Origin: Arthrobacter sp. zg-Y1171
GTDB lineage: Bacteria > Actinomycetota > Actinomycetes > Actinomycetales > Micrococcaceae
Reading direction: 5' to 3'
Length of the DNA: 64,000 nt
Assembly (NCBI RefSeq): GCF_025244845.1
Contig: NZ_CP104264.1
Span: 1,302,001-1,366,000 of the forward strand
Part shown: piece by piece, positions 1 through 8,007 of the stretch
Numbering within the stretch: position 1 is the first letter of the stretch
Layout: the number at the start of each line of letters is the position of its first letter
Translations under genes and position numbers: made by a program
Notes under the pieces: generated by a model
What the model saw: only the letters and a program-made list of their open reading frames with translations
What the model was told of the DNA's origin: nothing
The model's database searches: none

Positions 1-2
1 CC

Positions 3-434
3 GGCCAGGAATACGTGGATGTATACGCCAGCACCGTCAAGGAAAAGATGGCCGCTAAGAAGGGCGTCAAGGCCGCACAGGCACGCAGCGCGGCTGTCCG
101 CCTTTCCACCGGATCCGATTCCGGTGCAGTGCCCCCGGCCGGCAGTTCGGAACTGCCTGCCGAAGCGGGCGGCAAACTGCCCGGCGCCGTGACCGTCATC
201 GGTTCGAGCGCGGCGAAGGGGATCCGAAAATCCTCGAAGCCGGCTGCAGCCGAAGCGGGTGACGCCGCGGGCGAAGCCGGAAACAAACGGCGCCCGAAGT
301 TCCGTGGCCGGATGCCCGGGGCCAATGGTGCCCGCGCTGCCCGGACTGATGCCGACGAACGCAGCGGTGTCGAAACCGGCGGTGCCCGCCCGGCCGCTGA
401 CCGCGACGCAGACCCGCGCTCCCACACGGCCTAG
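3..434 (+). CDS. C-terminal part of an unidentified protein (5' end outside window)
   Basis: The reading frame is open from the window edge to a TAG at 432-434, so only the last 143 or so residues are seen. The first residues (GQEYVDVYASTVKEKM) look like the end of a folded domain with an amphipathic helix. The remaining roughly 120 residues are Ala/Gly/Lys/Arg-rich low complexity and probably disordered. I do not recognise the protein. In related genomes an acyltransferase (plsC type) often lies near class II DAHP synthase, but nothing visible here proves that. The GTG at 15 is an internal codon, not a start. Confidence 0.6.
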   Translation, partial: GQEYVDVYASTVKEKMAAKKGVKAAQARSAAVRLSTGSDSGAVPPAGSSELPAEAGGKLPGAVTVIGSSAAKGIRKSSKPAAAEAGDAAGEAGNKRRPKFRGRMPGANGARAARTDADERSGVETGGARPAADRDADPRSHTA

Positions 435-523
435 CTTCCCCTCGGGGGATGGCGGGACCGTGCATGTGTTGCGGGCTCCGGCAGCGTTTGTGACGGCGTT
501 GTTCGCTCCAGCCGGGCAACTAG

Positions 524-539
524 TAGGATTTAATCCGTG
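524..539 (+). promoter_or_regulatory. Candidate -10 box for a leaderless aroG transcript
   Basis: TAGGAT (524-529) lies seven bases before the GTG start at 537 and no Shine-Dalgarno sequence is visible. That spacing would place the transcription start at or next to the start codon. The -35 is weak (TTGTTC at 499-504). The same layout recurs at many genes in this window. Confidence 0.4.
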
Positions 540-1937
540 ACTGACACCCCCGTACACCGCGAGTCCATTCCGACCATGCTCTCGGGCGCGGCGGCCACTT
601 CCGCGACCCACCCCGAGTTGGACAACTGGCGTTCCCTGCCGATCTCCCAGCAGCCGACGTGGCGGGACGATCCGGGGTATGACGCGGCCATTGCCGAACT
701 CTCGATGGTTCCTCCGCTGGTTTTCGCCGGCGAAGTGGATGTCCTCCGCAGCCGACTGGCCGAGGCCGCCCAAGGCCGTGCCTTCCTCCTGCAGGGCGGC
801 GACTGCGCCGAGACCTTCGAAGCAGCCACCGCGGACAAGATCAGCGCCCGTGTCCGGACACTGCTGCAGATGGCTGTGGTCCTGACCTACGGTGCGTCCG
901 TTCCGGTGATCAAGATGGGCCGGATGGCCGGCCAGTTTGCCAAGCCGCGCTCATCCAACGAGGAAACCCGTGACGGCGTGACGTTGCCCGCCTACCGCGG
1001 CGACATGGTCAACGGCTATGACTTCACGCCCGAATCACGCCGGCACAACCCGGCGCGGATGGTGCGCGCGTACCATACGTCCGCGTCCACGCTGAACCTG
1101 ATCCGCGCCTTCACACAGGGCGGTTTCGCCGATCTCCGGCTGGTGCACCACTGGAACAAGGGTTTTACGTCCAATCCGGCGCACTCCCGCTATGAATCCC
1201 TGGCCCGGGAAATCGACCGCGCCGTACGTTTCATGGATGCCTGCGGCGCGGACTTCGAAGCCCTGAAGCGAGTCGAGTTCTTCGCCAGCCACGAGGCGCT
1301 GCTCCTGGACTACGAACGGGCCCTGACCCGGGTGGACTCCCGGACCGGCCAGCCGTACGACACCTCCGGACACTTCCTGTGGATCGGAGAGCGCACCCGT
1401 GACCTCGATTCCGCGCATGTGGACTTCCTGTCCCGGGTACGCAATCCCATTGGCGTGAAGCTCGGCCCGAAAACGAGCGCCGAAGACGCCTTGGCCCTGA
1501 TCGACAAGCTGGATCCGAACCGGGAACCCGGGCGGCTGACGTTCATCACCCGGATGGGTGCCCGTAACATCCGCGAGAAGCTTCCCGCCCTGGTGGAGAA
1601 GGTGACCGCCTCGGGCGCCCAGGTTCTCTGGGTAACGGACCCCATGCACGGCAACACCGTCACCTCGCCCAACGGCTACAAGACCCGCAACTTCGACGAT
1701 GTGATGGACGAGGTGCGCGGCTTCTTCGAAGTGCACGATTCCCTGGGGACCTTCCCCGGCGGCCTGCACGTGGAAATGACGGGCGACGACGTCGCGGAGT
1801 GCCTGGGCGGTGCGGACCCCATTGACCAGGAGGCGTTCGTGGAGGGCTACGAATCCGTCTGCGACCCCCGGTTGAACCATATGCAGTCCCTGGAGATGGC
1901 CTTCCTGGTTGCAGGCGCCCTTTCCCGCAGGAGCTGA
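537..1937 (+). CDS. aroG: Class II 3-deoxy-7-phosphoheptulonate (DAHP) synthase
   Basis: Condenses phosphoenolpyruvate with erythrose 4-phosphate, the first step of the shikimate pathway to aromatic amino acids; cytosolic. The 466-residue length and the motifs GGDCAETFEA, KMGRMAGQFAKPRS, YRGDMVNGYDF, WIGERTRDLD, GVKLGPKT, WVTDPMHGNT and GGLHVEMTG are those of the plant/actinobacterial class II family (mycobacterial AroG), not class I AroF/G/H. The Cys, His, Glu and Asp metal ligands are expected within GDCAE, DPMHGN, HVEMTG and the CDPRLN segment near the end. The GTG start is chosen because the protein begins there as in relatives and sits 7 bases after a -10 box. The gene converges on the kinase gene. 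Confidence 0.95.
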   Translation: MTDTPVHRESIPTMLSGAAATSATHPELDNWRSLPISQQPTWRDDPGYDAAIAELSMVPPLVFAGEVDVLRSRLAEAAQGRAFLLQGGDCAETFEAATADKISARVRTLLQMAVVLTYGASVPVIKMGRMAGQFAKPRSSNEETRDGVTLPAYRGDMVNGYDFTPESRRHNPARMVRAYHTSASTLNLIRAFTQGGFADLRLVHHWNKGFTSNPAHSRYESLAREIDRAVRFMDACGADFEALKRVEFFASHEALLLDYERALTRVDSRTGQPYDTSGHFLWIGERTRDLDSAHVDFLSRVRNPIGVKLGPKTSAEDALALIDKLDPNREPGRLTFITRMGARNIREKLPALVEKVTASGAQVLWVTDPMHGNTVTSPNGYKTRNFDDVMDEVRGFFEVHDSLGTFPGGLHVEMTGDDVAECLGGADPIDQEAFVEGYESVCDPRLNHMQSLEMAFLVAGALSRRS

Positions 1938-1959
1938 CAGGCGTAGGGCCGCCCCGGGG

Positions 1960-4122
1960 CTACACCACCTTCAGGATGACGGTGGAGCCCTCGGGGGCGG
2001 TACCTGCGCCCGGTTCCTGGTCCCGGACCAGGCCCAGCAATCCGCCCAGGAGGTTCTCCACCTCGACCGTGAACCCGCGGCTTTCCAGATCCGCCCGCGC
2101 GGTCTCGGCGCGCTGGCCCACATAGTTCGGAACCTCAACCATCCGCGGACCGAGGGAGATGGTCAGCGTGACGGTGGAGCCCCGCTCGAGCAGCCCGGAT
2201 GCCGGCGTCTGGGCGACAACCGCGCCCGCCGGGACGGAAGGACTGTTCACTTTTTCCGGAGCCACGGCAGCCGTGAGTCCGGCGTCTTCAATGGCTTTCA
2301 CCGCAGCGTCCTCGCCGAGCCCGGCGACTGCGGGGACCTCAACGGGCGCCGGTCCCTTTGACACCGTGACGTCCACCGGCGCCCCCAGCCGCAGCAGGGT
2401 GTCCGGCAACGGCTGCTGGCTGATGATGCTGCCCGCTTCGATGCTTTCGCTGTACTCCTCTGTGACTGCGCCGAGCGTGAGCTCGTCCGCCTCAAGGTCT
2501 GCCCGGGCAGCTTCCAGCGTGCGCTGGACTACATTGGGCACGGAAAACAGCTGCGGTCCCTTGGAGACGAGCAGCGTCACCGGCTGGAAGCGGCGGATTT
2601 CCCGGGCCGCGCCGGGATCGGTGCCGACAGCGAGCCCTGCGGCAACCACTTCGTCGAACACCTCATCGGTGGTGTAGTCCAGGCCTGCCTCGCCCAGCTG
2701 TGTGCCGGCTTCCTCGACGGAAGCATTGCTCACGTCCGGTACGGAGACCAAGGCGCCGGGTCCGGCACCGAAGAACCATCCGGCAAAGGCAACTGCTGCG
2801 AGCAGTACCGTCAGCACCACGGCCAGCAGGATGCCCCGGCGGCGCGGCTTTCCGCTGCGAAGGGATAACTGCGGGCGGTGCGCTTCACGGTCGTTCTGCC
2901 GCAGCCGGTCGCGTTCATCCCGCTGGGCCAGGCGCCGGCGCGCGTTCGTACCAGGCCCGGCTTCGTCGTCTGCGTCTGCGTCTGCGTCATAGTCGTCGTC
3001 CGGGCCGTCAGCGTCGTACCCGTCCGCGTGGTCCGCACCATCGTCCGCTGCACCGCGGCTGCCGGCAGGAAATACCGTGGTGGCGTTGTCGTTTCGGTGG
3101 ATGACCTCGGTGTGGTTCCCGCGGGGATCGCCGGGGCCTAATGCCGAAGTGTCGATGACGCTCGTGGCGGCACCGGCGGCAGTGAGGACCTCCGTGGCGC
3201 CGGACAACGCTTCGGTGGGCGTGCCGGCCTCGGACGGTCGGCTGCCCGGGCCCGGAGCGCACCGGAAGTCAAGCTCCGAGTCGCTGAGGGAGGTCCGGAT
3301 GTGCCGCAGTTCGCCCAGCAGGGCGCGGCCGTTGACGGGGCGTTCCTCGGGGTCCTTGGCGGTGCACCAGCGGACAAGCTCGTCCAGGTCCTCAGCCAGT
3401 CCCGGGCACAGGTCCGAAGGGGCGGGAACGGAGGAGTGGACATGCGCAAAGGCCACCTGGATGGGTGAATCTCCCGTGAAGGGCTGCCTGCCCGTAAGCA
3501 TTTCATAAAGCATGATGCCGGCTGAATAGACGTCGCTGCGTTCGTCGGCACCGCCCGCAGTAACCAGTTCGGGTGCCAGGTAGGCGACGGTGCCCACCAA
3601 TGTGCCGGTGTTGGTGCTGGTGGACACGGCACGGGCCAGCCCGAAGTCAGCGATCTTGATCCTGCCGTTGTCCGCGAGGAGCACGTTCTCCGGCTTGACG
3701 TCGCGGTGGACCAGGCCGGCGTCGTGCGCAGCAGCCAGCCCTTCAACCACCGCATCCATCAGTGCCAGCGCCAGGCGCGGCGAGAGGGGGCCGCGCTCGT
3801 CCAGCAGCCCGCGCAGCGTCCGGCCGGGCACATACTCCATCACGAGGTACGCCAGGCTGTCGGTGATCCCCTGGTCCAGGACGCCCACCACGTGGGGGTG
3901 GGAAAGCCGCGCAGCCGATTTGGCTTCGCTTTCGAAACGCCGAAGGAAGCCGCGGTCCGCGGCAAGGTGCGGGTACAGCACCTTGAGGGCCACATCGCGG
4001 TCCAGACGGCGGTCGGTAGCCAGGTAAACACTGGACATTCCGCCGCGCGCCACCAGGGACCTGACGAAGTAACGGTCGTCGACCAGCGTCTCAACGAGGG
4101 AGTCTTTCACGGGCTCATGCAC
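1960..4122 (-). CDS. pknL: Membrane Ser/Thr protein kinase with four PASTA repeats
   Basis: A eukaryotic-type receptor kinase. The kinase domain spans about residues 15-275, with the glycine loop VARGGMSSVY, Lys47 in ALKVL, catalytic HRDVKPEN at 139-146 and DFG at 159-161. A long acidic and basic juxtamembrane linker (about 280-430, with Asp-rich runs) leads to one transmembrane helix near 432-458. Four extracellular PASTA repeats follow, beginning VPDVSN, VPNVVQ, VPAVAG and VPNYVG, which in this family bind muropeptides or lipid II. GTG start at 4122, 6 bases after a TAGGAT box. Position beside aroG, an Rv2175c homologue and a polyprenyl synthase matches the mycobacterial pknL locus, but as I recall PknL lacks PASTA repeats, so the domain content resembles PknB/Stk. 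The symbol rests on position. Confidence 0.9.
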   Translation of the reverse strand: MHEPVKDSLVETLVDDRYFVRSLVARGGMSSVYLATDRRLDRDVALKVLYPHLAADRGFLRRFESEAKSAARLSHPHVVGVLDQGITDSLAYLVMEYVPGRTLRGLLDERGPLSPRLALALMDAVVEGLAAAHDAGLVHRDVKPENVLLADNGRIKIADFGLARAVSTSTNTGTLVGTVAYLAPELVTAGGADERSDVYSAGIMLYEMLTGRQPFTGDSPIQVAFAHVHSSVPAPSDLCPGLAEDLDELVRWCTAKDPEERPVNGRALLGELRHIRTSLSDSELDFRCAPGPGSRPSEAGTPTEALSGATEVLTAAGAATSVIDTSALGPGDPRGNHTEVIHRNDNATTVFPAGSRGAADDGADHADGYDADGPDDDYDADADADDEAGPGTNARRRLAQRDERDRLRQNDREAHRPQLSLRSGKPRRRGILLAVVLTVLLAAVAFAGWFFGAGPGALVSVPDVSNASVEEAGTQLGEAGLDYTTDEVFDEVVAAGLAVGTDPGAAREIRRFQPVTLLVSKGPQLFSVPNVVQRTLEAARADLEADELTLGAVTEEYSESIEAGSIISQQPLPDTLLRLGAPVDVTVSKGPAPVEVPAVAGLGEDAAVKAIEDAGLTAAVAPEKVNSPSVPAGAVVAQTPASGLLERGSTVTLTISLGPRMVEVPNYVGQRAETARADLESRGFTVEVENLLGGLLGLVRDQEPGAGTAPEGSTVILKVV

Positions 4123-4134
4123 CCTTCGATCCTA
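4120..4134 (-). promoter_or_regulatory. Candidate leaderless -10 box of the PASTA kinase
   Basis: On the minus strand TAGGAT (4134-4129) is followed by six bases and then the GTG start (4122-4120). There is no Shine-Dalgarno sequence, so transcription probably starts at the start codon. Confidence 0.45.
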
Positions 4135-4148
4135 ATGGCGGTACGCGG

Positions 4149-4181
4149 AAGGGTCCGGATCGACACCCGATCCGGACCCTT
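4149..4181 (-). terminator. Hairpin after the LysM transglycosylase gene
   Basis: A perfect 14-bp stem (AAGGGTCCGGATCG and its complement) with a 5-base loop lies 21 bases beyond the stop of the minus-strand LysM gene and just upstream of the kinase promoter. Only short T runs follow, so it is either a weak intrinsic terminator or a boundary hairpin. Confidence 0.55.
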
Positions 4182-4202
4182 TCGATGCACTCCTGGATTG
4201 CC

Positions 4203-5555
4203 TTACTGGAAGGACGCCCGGTGGGCAAGCACGGAACTGACATAGTTGCGGGTGTCCGCGAACATGCCGTGGGTGGTCACCGAGTACTGGCCCTGGTAGT
4301 AGGACGCGATTGCGGTTTCCAGGCTGTCGCTGCTGCGGATCAAAGCGCTGATGATCGCGACGCCGGCCGTGGCATTGTCGTACGGATCCAGCAGGTTCAG
4401 CTGCCGTCCTACCAGCTGCGAAGCCCATTCCCCGGAGGAAGGAATGACCTGCATGGTGCCGATGGCATTGGCCGGGGAGACGGCGCGCTGGTCGAAGCCG
4501 GATTCCTGGAAGGCGAATGCCTGGGCCAGGGCCGGGTCGACACCCATCTGCGCTGCCGTGTCGGCCACGATCTGCTGCATCTGCGCACGGTCCGGAACGG
4601 GCAGCGAGTTGAGGGTCTGCTTGTTCAGGTTGGCGCCGGCGACAGTGTGCTCGGGGTAGGTGTAGTGCAGGAAGGTATTGGGAACCAGATCCGTGGGTGC
4701 GGCTGCCACGGGCGCGGAGGCGGTGACACTGACGGTGCTGCCGTCGACGGTGATCTTCTGGCCCGGCCGGATTACCGAGGTCTGCGACAGGCCGTTTGCG
4801 GCCATGATGCCGGAGAGGCTGACGCCGTGCTTGGCGGCGATTGCGCTGAGGGTATCCCCGGCGGCAACCGTGTACGAGCTGCCGGTGCCGGAGGCCGGCT
4901 GGACACCGGAAGGAGCCGTGGGAGCGGCCGGCGCCTGGCCGTCGATGCGGATCGACTGGCCCGGGTAGATGACGGAGGTGAGGGTCAGGCTGTTCGCGGC
5001 GAGGATGCTGGAGAGGCTGACGCCGTGCTTTCCGGCAATGGCGCTCAAAGTATCCCCGGAGACCACCGTGTAGGTGCCTTCGCCGGCAGCGGAAGCGGCA
5101 GCGGGGGCAGCGGATGCGGCTGCCCCGCCAAGGCGGAGATCGTCACCTGCAAAGATCAGCGAGGACGCCTGCAGGTTGTTCACGCGCAGCAGTTCCGTTA
5201 CGGACAGTCCGTACTGTGCGGCAATTGAACTGACCGTGTCGCCGGAAACGATCCGGTGCGTGGCAGGAACAGCCGACTCCGCCTGCAGCGTCGCGGGAAC
5301 CTGGGTGGCCAGCTGCGAGGCGGTAACTCCGGTGGCAGCCCCGGTGTTCAGGTTCTTGATGGCCTGCAGGGGGAGCTGGGGAAACAGGGTGTTCTGGGGT
5401 GCGGCGGGGGCAGCGGCGGCCGGCTCGGCAAGAGCCAGGGCGGACATCATCACTGCAGGAATGGCGGCGGTCGTCACGGCAACACTCAGTTTGCGCGGTA
5501 TTCCTGTAGCAACGGGACGCGCCTCTGGCGTTCCCGTGGTGGACTGAGCGTTCAT
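4203..5555 (-). CDS. Secreted LysM lytic transglycosylase (three LysM plus SLT-like domain)
   Basis: An exported cell-wall hydrolase. A signal peptide occupies about residues 1-48 (RK, then a hydrophobic stretch ending AEPAAAA). Three LysM peptidoglycan-binding domains lie at about 99-142, 161-204 and 227-270, each with the SGDT or AGDT signature. A lysozyme-like transglycosylase domain runs from about 325 to the end, with the probable catalytic Glu in AFQESGF (about 351) and GTMQVIPSSG. It would cleave glycan strands between MurNAc and GlcNAc. I prefer the ATG at 5555 because GAGGA lies upstream at good spacing; an in-frame ATG at 5573 has no such site and would add six residues. Transcribed divergently from the Rv2175c-like gene across an AT-rich regulatory region. 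Confidence 0.9.
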   Translation of the reverse strand: MNAQSTTGTPEARPVATGIPRKLSVAVTTAAIPAVMMSALALAEPAAAAPAAPQNTLFPQLPLQAIKNLNTGAATGVTASQLATQVPATLQAESAVPATHRIVSGDTVSSIAAQYGLSVTELLRVNNLQASSLIFAGDDLRLGGAAASAAPAAASAAGEGTYTVVSGDTLSAIAGKHGVSLSSILAANSLTLTSVIYPGQSIRIDGQAPAAPTAPSGVQPASGTGSSYTVAAGDTLSAIAAKHGVSLSGIMAANGLSQTSVIRPGQKITVDGSTVSVTASAPVAAAPTDLVPNTFLHYTYPEHTVAGANLNKQTLNSLPVPDRAQMQQIVADTAAQMGVDPALAQAFAFQESGFDQRAVSPANAIGTMQVIPSSGEWASQLVGRQLNLLDPYDNATAGVAIISALIRSSDSLETAIASYYQGQYSVTTHGMFADTRNYVSSVLAHRASFQ

Positions 5556-5633
5556 ATGGTGATGTTTCCTCATCTGTGTTGGCCGCGGCCTTTACCGCAA
5601 ATCCTTGGATTAAAAACAAGTAATGGAACGGGT

Positions 5634-5674
5634 GTTACCACTGTTCTTTATGTGACTAGTGGTGTGCTAGTTAC
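5634..5674. promoter_or_regulatory. Three GTNAC motifs at 18-base spacing upstream of the LysM gene
   Basis: GTTAC (5634), GTGAC (5652) and GTTAC (5670) are direct repeats exactly 18 bases apart, inside an AT-rich block (about 5600-5760) that stands out from the GC-rich surroundings. A near-palindromic TGTGAATTTACA lies at 5696-5707. GTMAC direct repeats are known for the actinobacterial cell-wall regulator MtrA, though with shorter spacing; that link is inference. Confidence 0.35.
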
Positions 5675-5812
5675 GCATGGGATTACAGGTACTAATGTGA
5701 ATTTACACTAACCAGAGACCGGCACAATACCCGAGTAGTGCTTTTTGTGTTTCAGTTCTGCCGTCAAACGGCAAACTGGCCCGGGCGGCCCCGGACGTGG
5801 CACCCTTGAAGG

Positions 5813-6166
5813 GTGAATGAACTCGAGGAACTTGTTTCCGACTGGCTGACCCTGCCCGATGTGGCTGAACAACTCGATCTCCCTATTAACAAGGTGCATA
5901 GCCTGCTGGAGGAGCGCGCCCTGCTGGCTGTGCGCCTCGGCGACCGGAAGATCCGCAGCATCCCGGCTGCCTTTATCGCTGACGGCGCCGTGCTGGAGAG
6001 CCTGAAGGGCACCATTTCGGTGCTCAATGACGCAGGCTTCCACGACGACGAAATGATCCGCTGGCTCTTCACGGCCGACGACACGCTGCCCGGCCGTCCC
6101 GTGGACGCGCTCCGCGAAGGGCGCAAGACGGAGATCCGCCGCCGTGCACAGGCGCTGGGCTGGTAG
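5813..6166 (+). CDS. Rv2175c-family winged-helix DNA-binding protein
   Basis: A small DNA-binding protein of 117 residues. The N-terminal helix-turn-helix region (about residues 12-60: LTLPDVAEQLDLPINKVHSL, then RLGDRKIRSIPAAF) and the C-terminal segment with WLFTADDTLPGRPVDALR and the ending RRRAQALGW match the actinobacterial Rv2175c family. In mycobacteria this is a substrate of PknL, whose positional equivalent lies just upstream here. A TGA at 5807-5809 closes the frame, so the GTG at 5813 is the earliest start, and the N-terminal tail carrying the mycobacterial phosphosite is absent. The Shine-Dalgarno-like GAAGG abuts the start too closely to be ideal. It ends before a strong bidirectional terminator. 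Confidence 0.85.
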   Translation: MNELEELVSDWLTLPDVAEQLDLPINKVHSLLEERALLAVRLGDRKIRSIPAAFIADGAVLESLKGTISVLNDAGFHDDEMIRWLFTADDTLPGRPVDALREGRKTEIRRRAQALGW

Positions 6167-6203
6167 CAACGCCTCACGCAGCACCTGAATTACGCAGCAC
6201 CTG

Positions 6204-6243
6204 AATAAGGAGCTGCCAGTCTCCGGACTGGCAGCTCCTTATT
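6204..6243. terminator. Strong bidirectional terminator
   Basis: A perfect 17-bp inverted repeat (AATAAGGAGCTGCCAGT, 6-base loop CTCCGG, then its exact complement). It sits between two converging genes and its AT-rich outer ends suit both strands. Confidence 0.85.
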
Positions 6244-6276
6244 AGTTTGGAATCTTTCTATTGCCTGTGCCGCTCC

Positions 6277-7377
6277 CTAGGAGCTGCGCCGAACGGCTGC
6301 GTGGGCCAACGCGTCCAGGGCGGCCCGGGGGATGCCGTCGAGGGGGAGCGCGGCTAATGCGGAAAACGCCGTTTCGGTATGCCTGGAGATGAGTTCCTCC
6401 GTCGCGGCCAGCGCCCCGGTGTCGAGGATGATTCCGCGCAGCCGGGCCACGCCGTCGTCGTCCAGCCCCGGATCCCCGAGCCGGGCCGTGATCTCTTTCC
6501 GGGCGCTCTCGCTCCCGCTGGACAGGGCGTAGGCAATCAGGACCGTGCGTTTACCCTCACGCAGGTCGTCTCCCGCCGGCTTGCCGGTGGTCCGGGGATC
6601 TCCGAACACACCCAGTACGTCGTCCCGCAGCTGGAACGCTTCCCCCAGGGGCAGGGAGAAGCGGGAATAGCCCGCCAGGATCTCTGCGCCGGCACCGGCC
6701 AGGGCACCGCCCAGGGTCAGGGGATGCTCGGTGGTGTACTTCGCTGCCTTGTAGCGCAGGATATTCAACGCCCGGACGACGGCGTGCTCGGGGTCGTAGT
6801 CCGGACCGACAACCTCTTCGAGGATGTCAAGGTACTGCCCGGCCATGACCTCTGTGCGCATGCGGTTGAAGATGCGCCGCGCTTCGGTGCCGTGCGCCGC
6901 GCGCGGACCCACGGCGGAAAACATTTCCTCGCTGAGGGACAGGCAAAGGTCACCGGCAAGGATTCCGGCCGATGAACCGAAATGGAATCCGTCCAGGTGC
7001 CAGTTGGCGTCCGCATGCGCCATCGAGAAGGTGCGGTGTACGCTTGGCCCGCCCCGGCGGGTGTCGGACCGGTCAATGATGTCGTCGTGGATCAGTGCCG
7101 CACTCTGGAACAGTTCCAGTGCGACGCCGGCCCGGACGGCTTCCGGATGCAGGGGAGTTCCTCCGGCGCCGCGCCATCCCCAGTAAGCAAGGAGGGCCCG
7201 CAGGCGCTTCCCTCCGCGGGCAAGGTTGTGAACGGCGTCCAAAAGGGGAAGCGCCTCGCGGGAGACCTCGGCGAGCACCGAGTGCTGGACTGCCAGGAAA
7301 TCCTCGAGTTCCGTGCCCAACAGGTCTCGGTATGCGGCCTGCTCCTCCTGCGCGGATTCGGCCGGGGTGGGAGACAC
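6277..7377 (-). CDS. Polyprenyl (geranylgeranyl-type) diphosphate synthase
   Basis: A trans-isoprenyl diphosphate synthase that elongates allylic diphosphates with isopentenyl diphosphate, feeding carotenoid, menaquinone or polyprenol synthesis. It has 366 residues with GGKRLR (about 55-60), first Asp-rich motif DDIID (98-102) followed by RSDTRRGGPSVHR, and second motif QLRDDVLGVFGDP with GKPAGDDLREGKRT. A short-chain product is likely because bulky residues precede the first motif, but chain length cannot be fixed by eye. GTG start at 7377, only two bases after the lipoprotein stop, so the two are probably translationally coupled. The position matches mycobacterial idsA2. Confidence 0.9.
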   Translation of the reverse strand: MSPTPAESAQEEQAAYRDLLGTELEDFLAVQHSVLAEVSREALPLLDAVHNLARGGKRLRALLAYWGWRGAGGTPLHPEAVRAGVALELFQSAALIHDDIIDRSDTRRGGPSVHRTFSMAHADANWHLDGFHFGSSAGILAGDLCLSLSEEMFSAVGPRAAHGTEARRIFNRMRTEVMAGQYLDILEEVVGPDYDPEHAVVRALNILRYKAAKYTTEHPLTLGGALAGAGAEILAGYSRFSLPLGEAFQLRDDVLGVFGDPRTTGKPAGDDLREGKRTVLIAYALSSGSESARKEITARLGDPGLDDDGVARLRGIILDTGALAATEELISRHTETAFSALAALPLDGIPRAALDALAHAAVRRSS

Positions 7378-7379
7378 TG

Positions 7380-7859
7380 TTATTTCACCGTTTCTGCGAG
7401 GACCGTGGCGCCGACAGTCACCGTCGCCGGGCCGCCCTCCTTGGTAATCGCCGTGATGTTGACCGTCTCGGGTTCACTGGCGCCGGTGCGCACGTAGTCG
7501 CGCGAGGACGGGGAACCGGTGGCCGCTTCGGCTGCAGTGAAACCCTGGGCAACCAGCTTGGCATCGTAAAAGGCGAGGATCTCGGCTGCGGGAGCATCCG
7601 AGGACTCCACTAATACGGCGGTGAGCGTGCCGTTCGCCCGGTCCACGCTGCTCGAAAGAAGCTCTGCGCCCTCCATCACCGGGATGAGGTCGGACGGGAA
7701 TCCGTCCGCGAGGGCAACGGGAGACTCCGTAGGCGTCGGGGTGGGGGATTCGGACTGCGTAGCGGACGGGGAATCCCCGTCCTCCGCGGTGCCGGTGGAG
7801 CATCCGGCTGCCGCCAGGATCAGGGCCGCGGCAGAGAGCAGCGTGAGCGTCTTTTTCAT
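7380..7859 (-). CDS. Predicted lipoprotein of unknown function
   Basis: A 159-residue exported lipoprotein. The N-terminus MKKTLTLLSAAALILAAAGC is a lipoprotein signal with lipobox LAAAGC (Cys about 20). A Ser/Thr/Pro/Glu-rich spacer (about 21-50) follows, then a domain of about 105 residues with an alternating strand/helix pattern (SDLIPVMEGAELLSSSV, AAEILAFYDAKLVAQGF). I cannot name this domain. It is first in a two-gene unit with the polyprenyl synthase and divergent from dinB. Confidence 0.8.
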   Translation of the reverse strand: MKKTLTLLSAAALILAAAGCSTGTAEDGDSPSATQSESPTPTPTESPVALADGFPSDLIPVMEGAELLSSSVDRANGTLTAVLVESSDAPAAEILAFYDAKLVAQGFTAAEAATGSPSSRDYVRTGASEPETVNITAITKEGGPATVTVGATVLAETVK

Positions 7860-7992
7860 CGGGTTCCGCTTCGGTGGGGGTCAGGGTCCTGCCACCCAGT
7901 CTAGGCGAACCGAAAACCGCTCCAGGGAAGGTGGTTAGGGTGCCGAAAAGAAGCGATGAAGCAGGAAAGGCAGGAATGGGGGCGCGGCTGGC

Positions 7993-8007
7993 TACGATGA
8001 TGGAGTG
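7993..8007 (+). promoter_or_regulatory. Candidate leaderless -10 box of dinB
   Basis: TACGAT (7993-7998), six bases, then the GTG start at 8005; no Shine-Dalgarno sequence is seen. No LexA-type SOS box was noticed in the 145 bases upstream. Confidence 0.4.

Noticed and set aside
5574..5760. c-di-AMP (ydaO-type) riboswitch in front of the LysM gene
   Set aside because: Such riboswitches often precede actinobacterial wall hydrolases, but the conserved core blocks are not present in this AT-rich leader.
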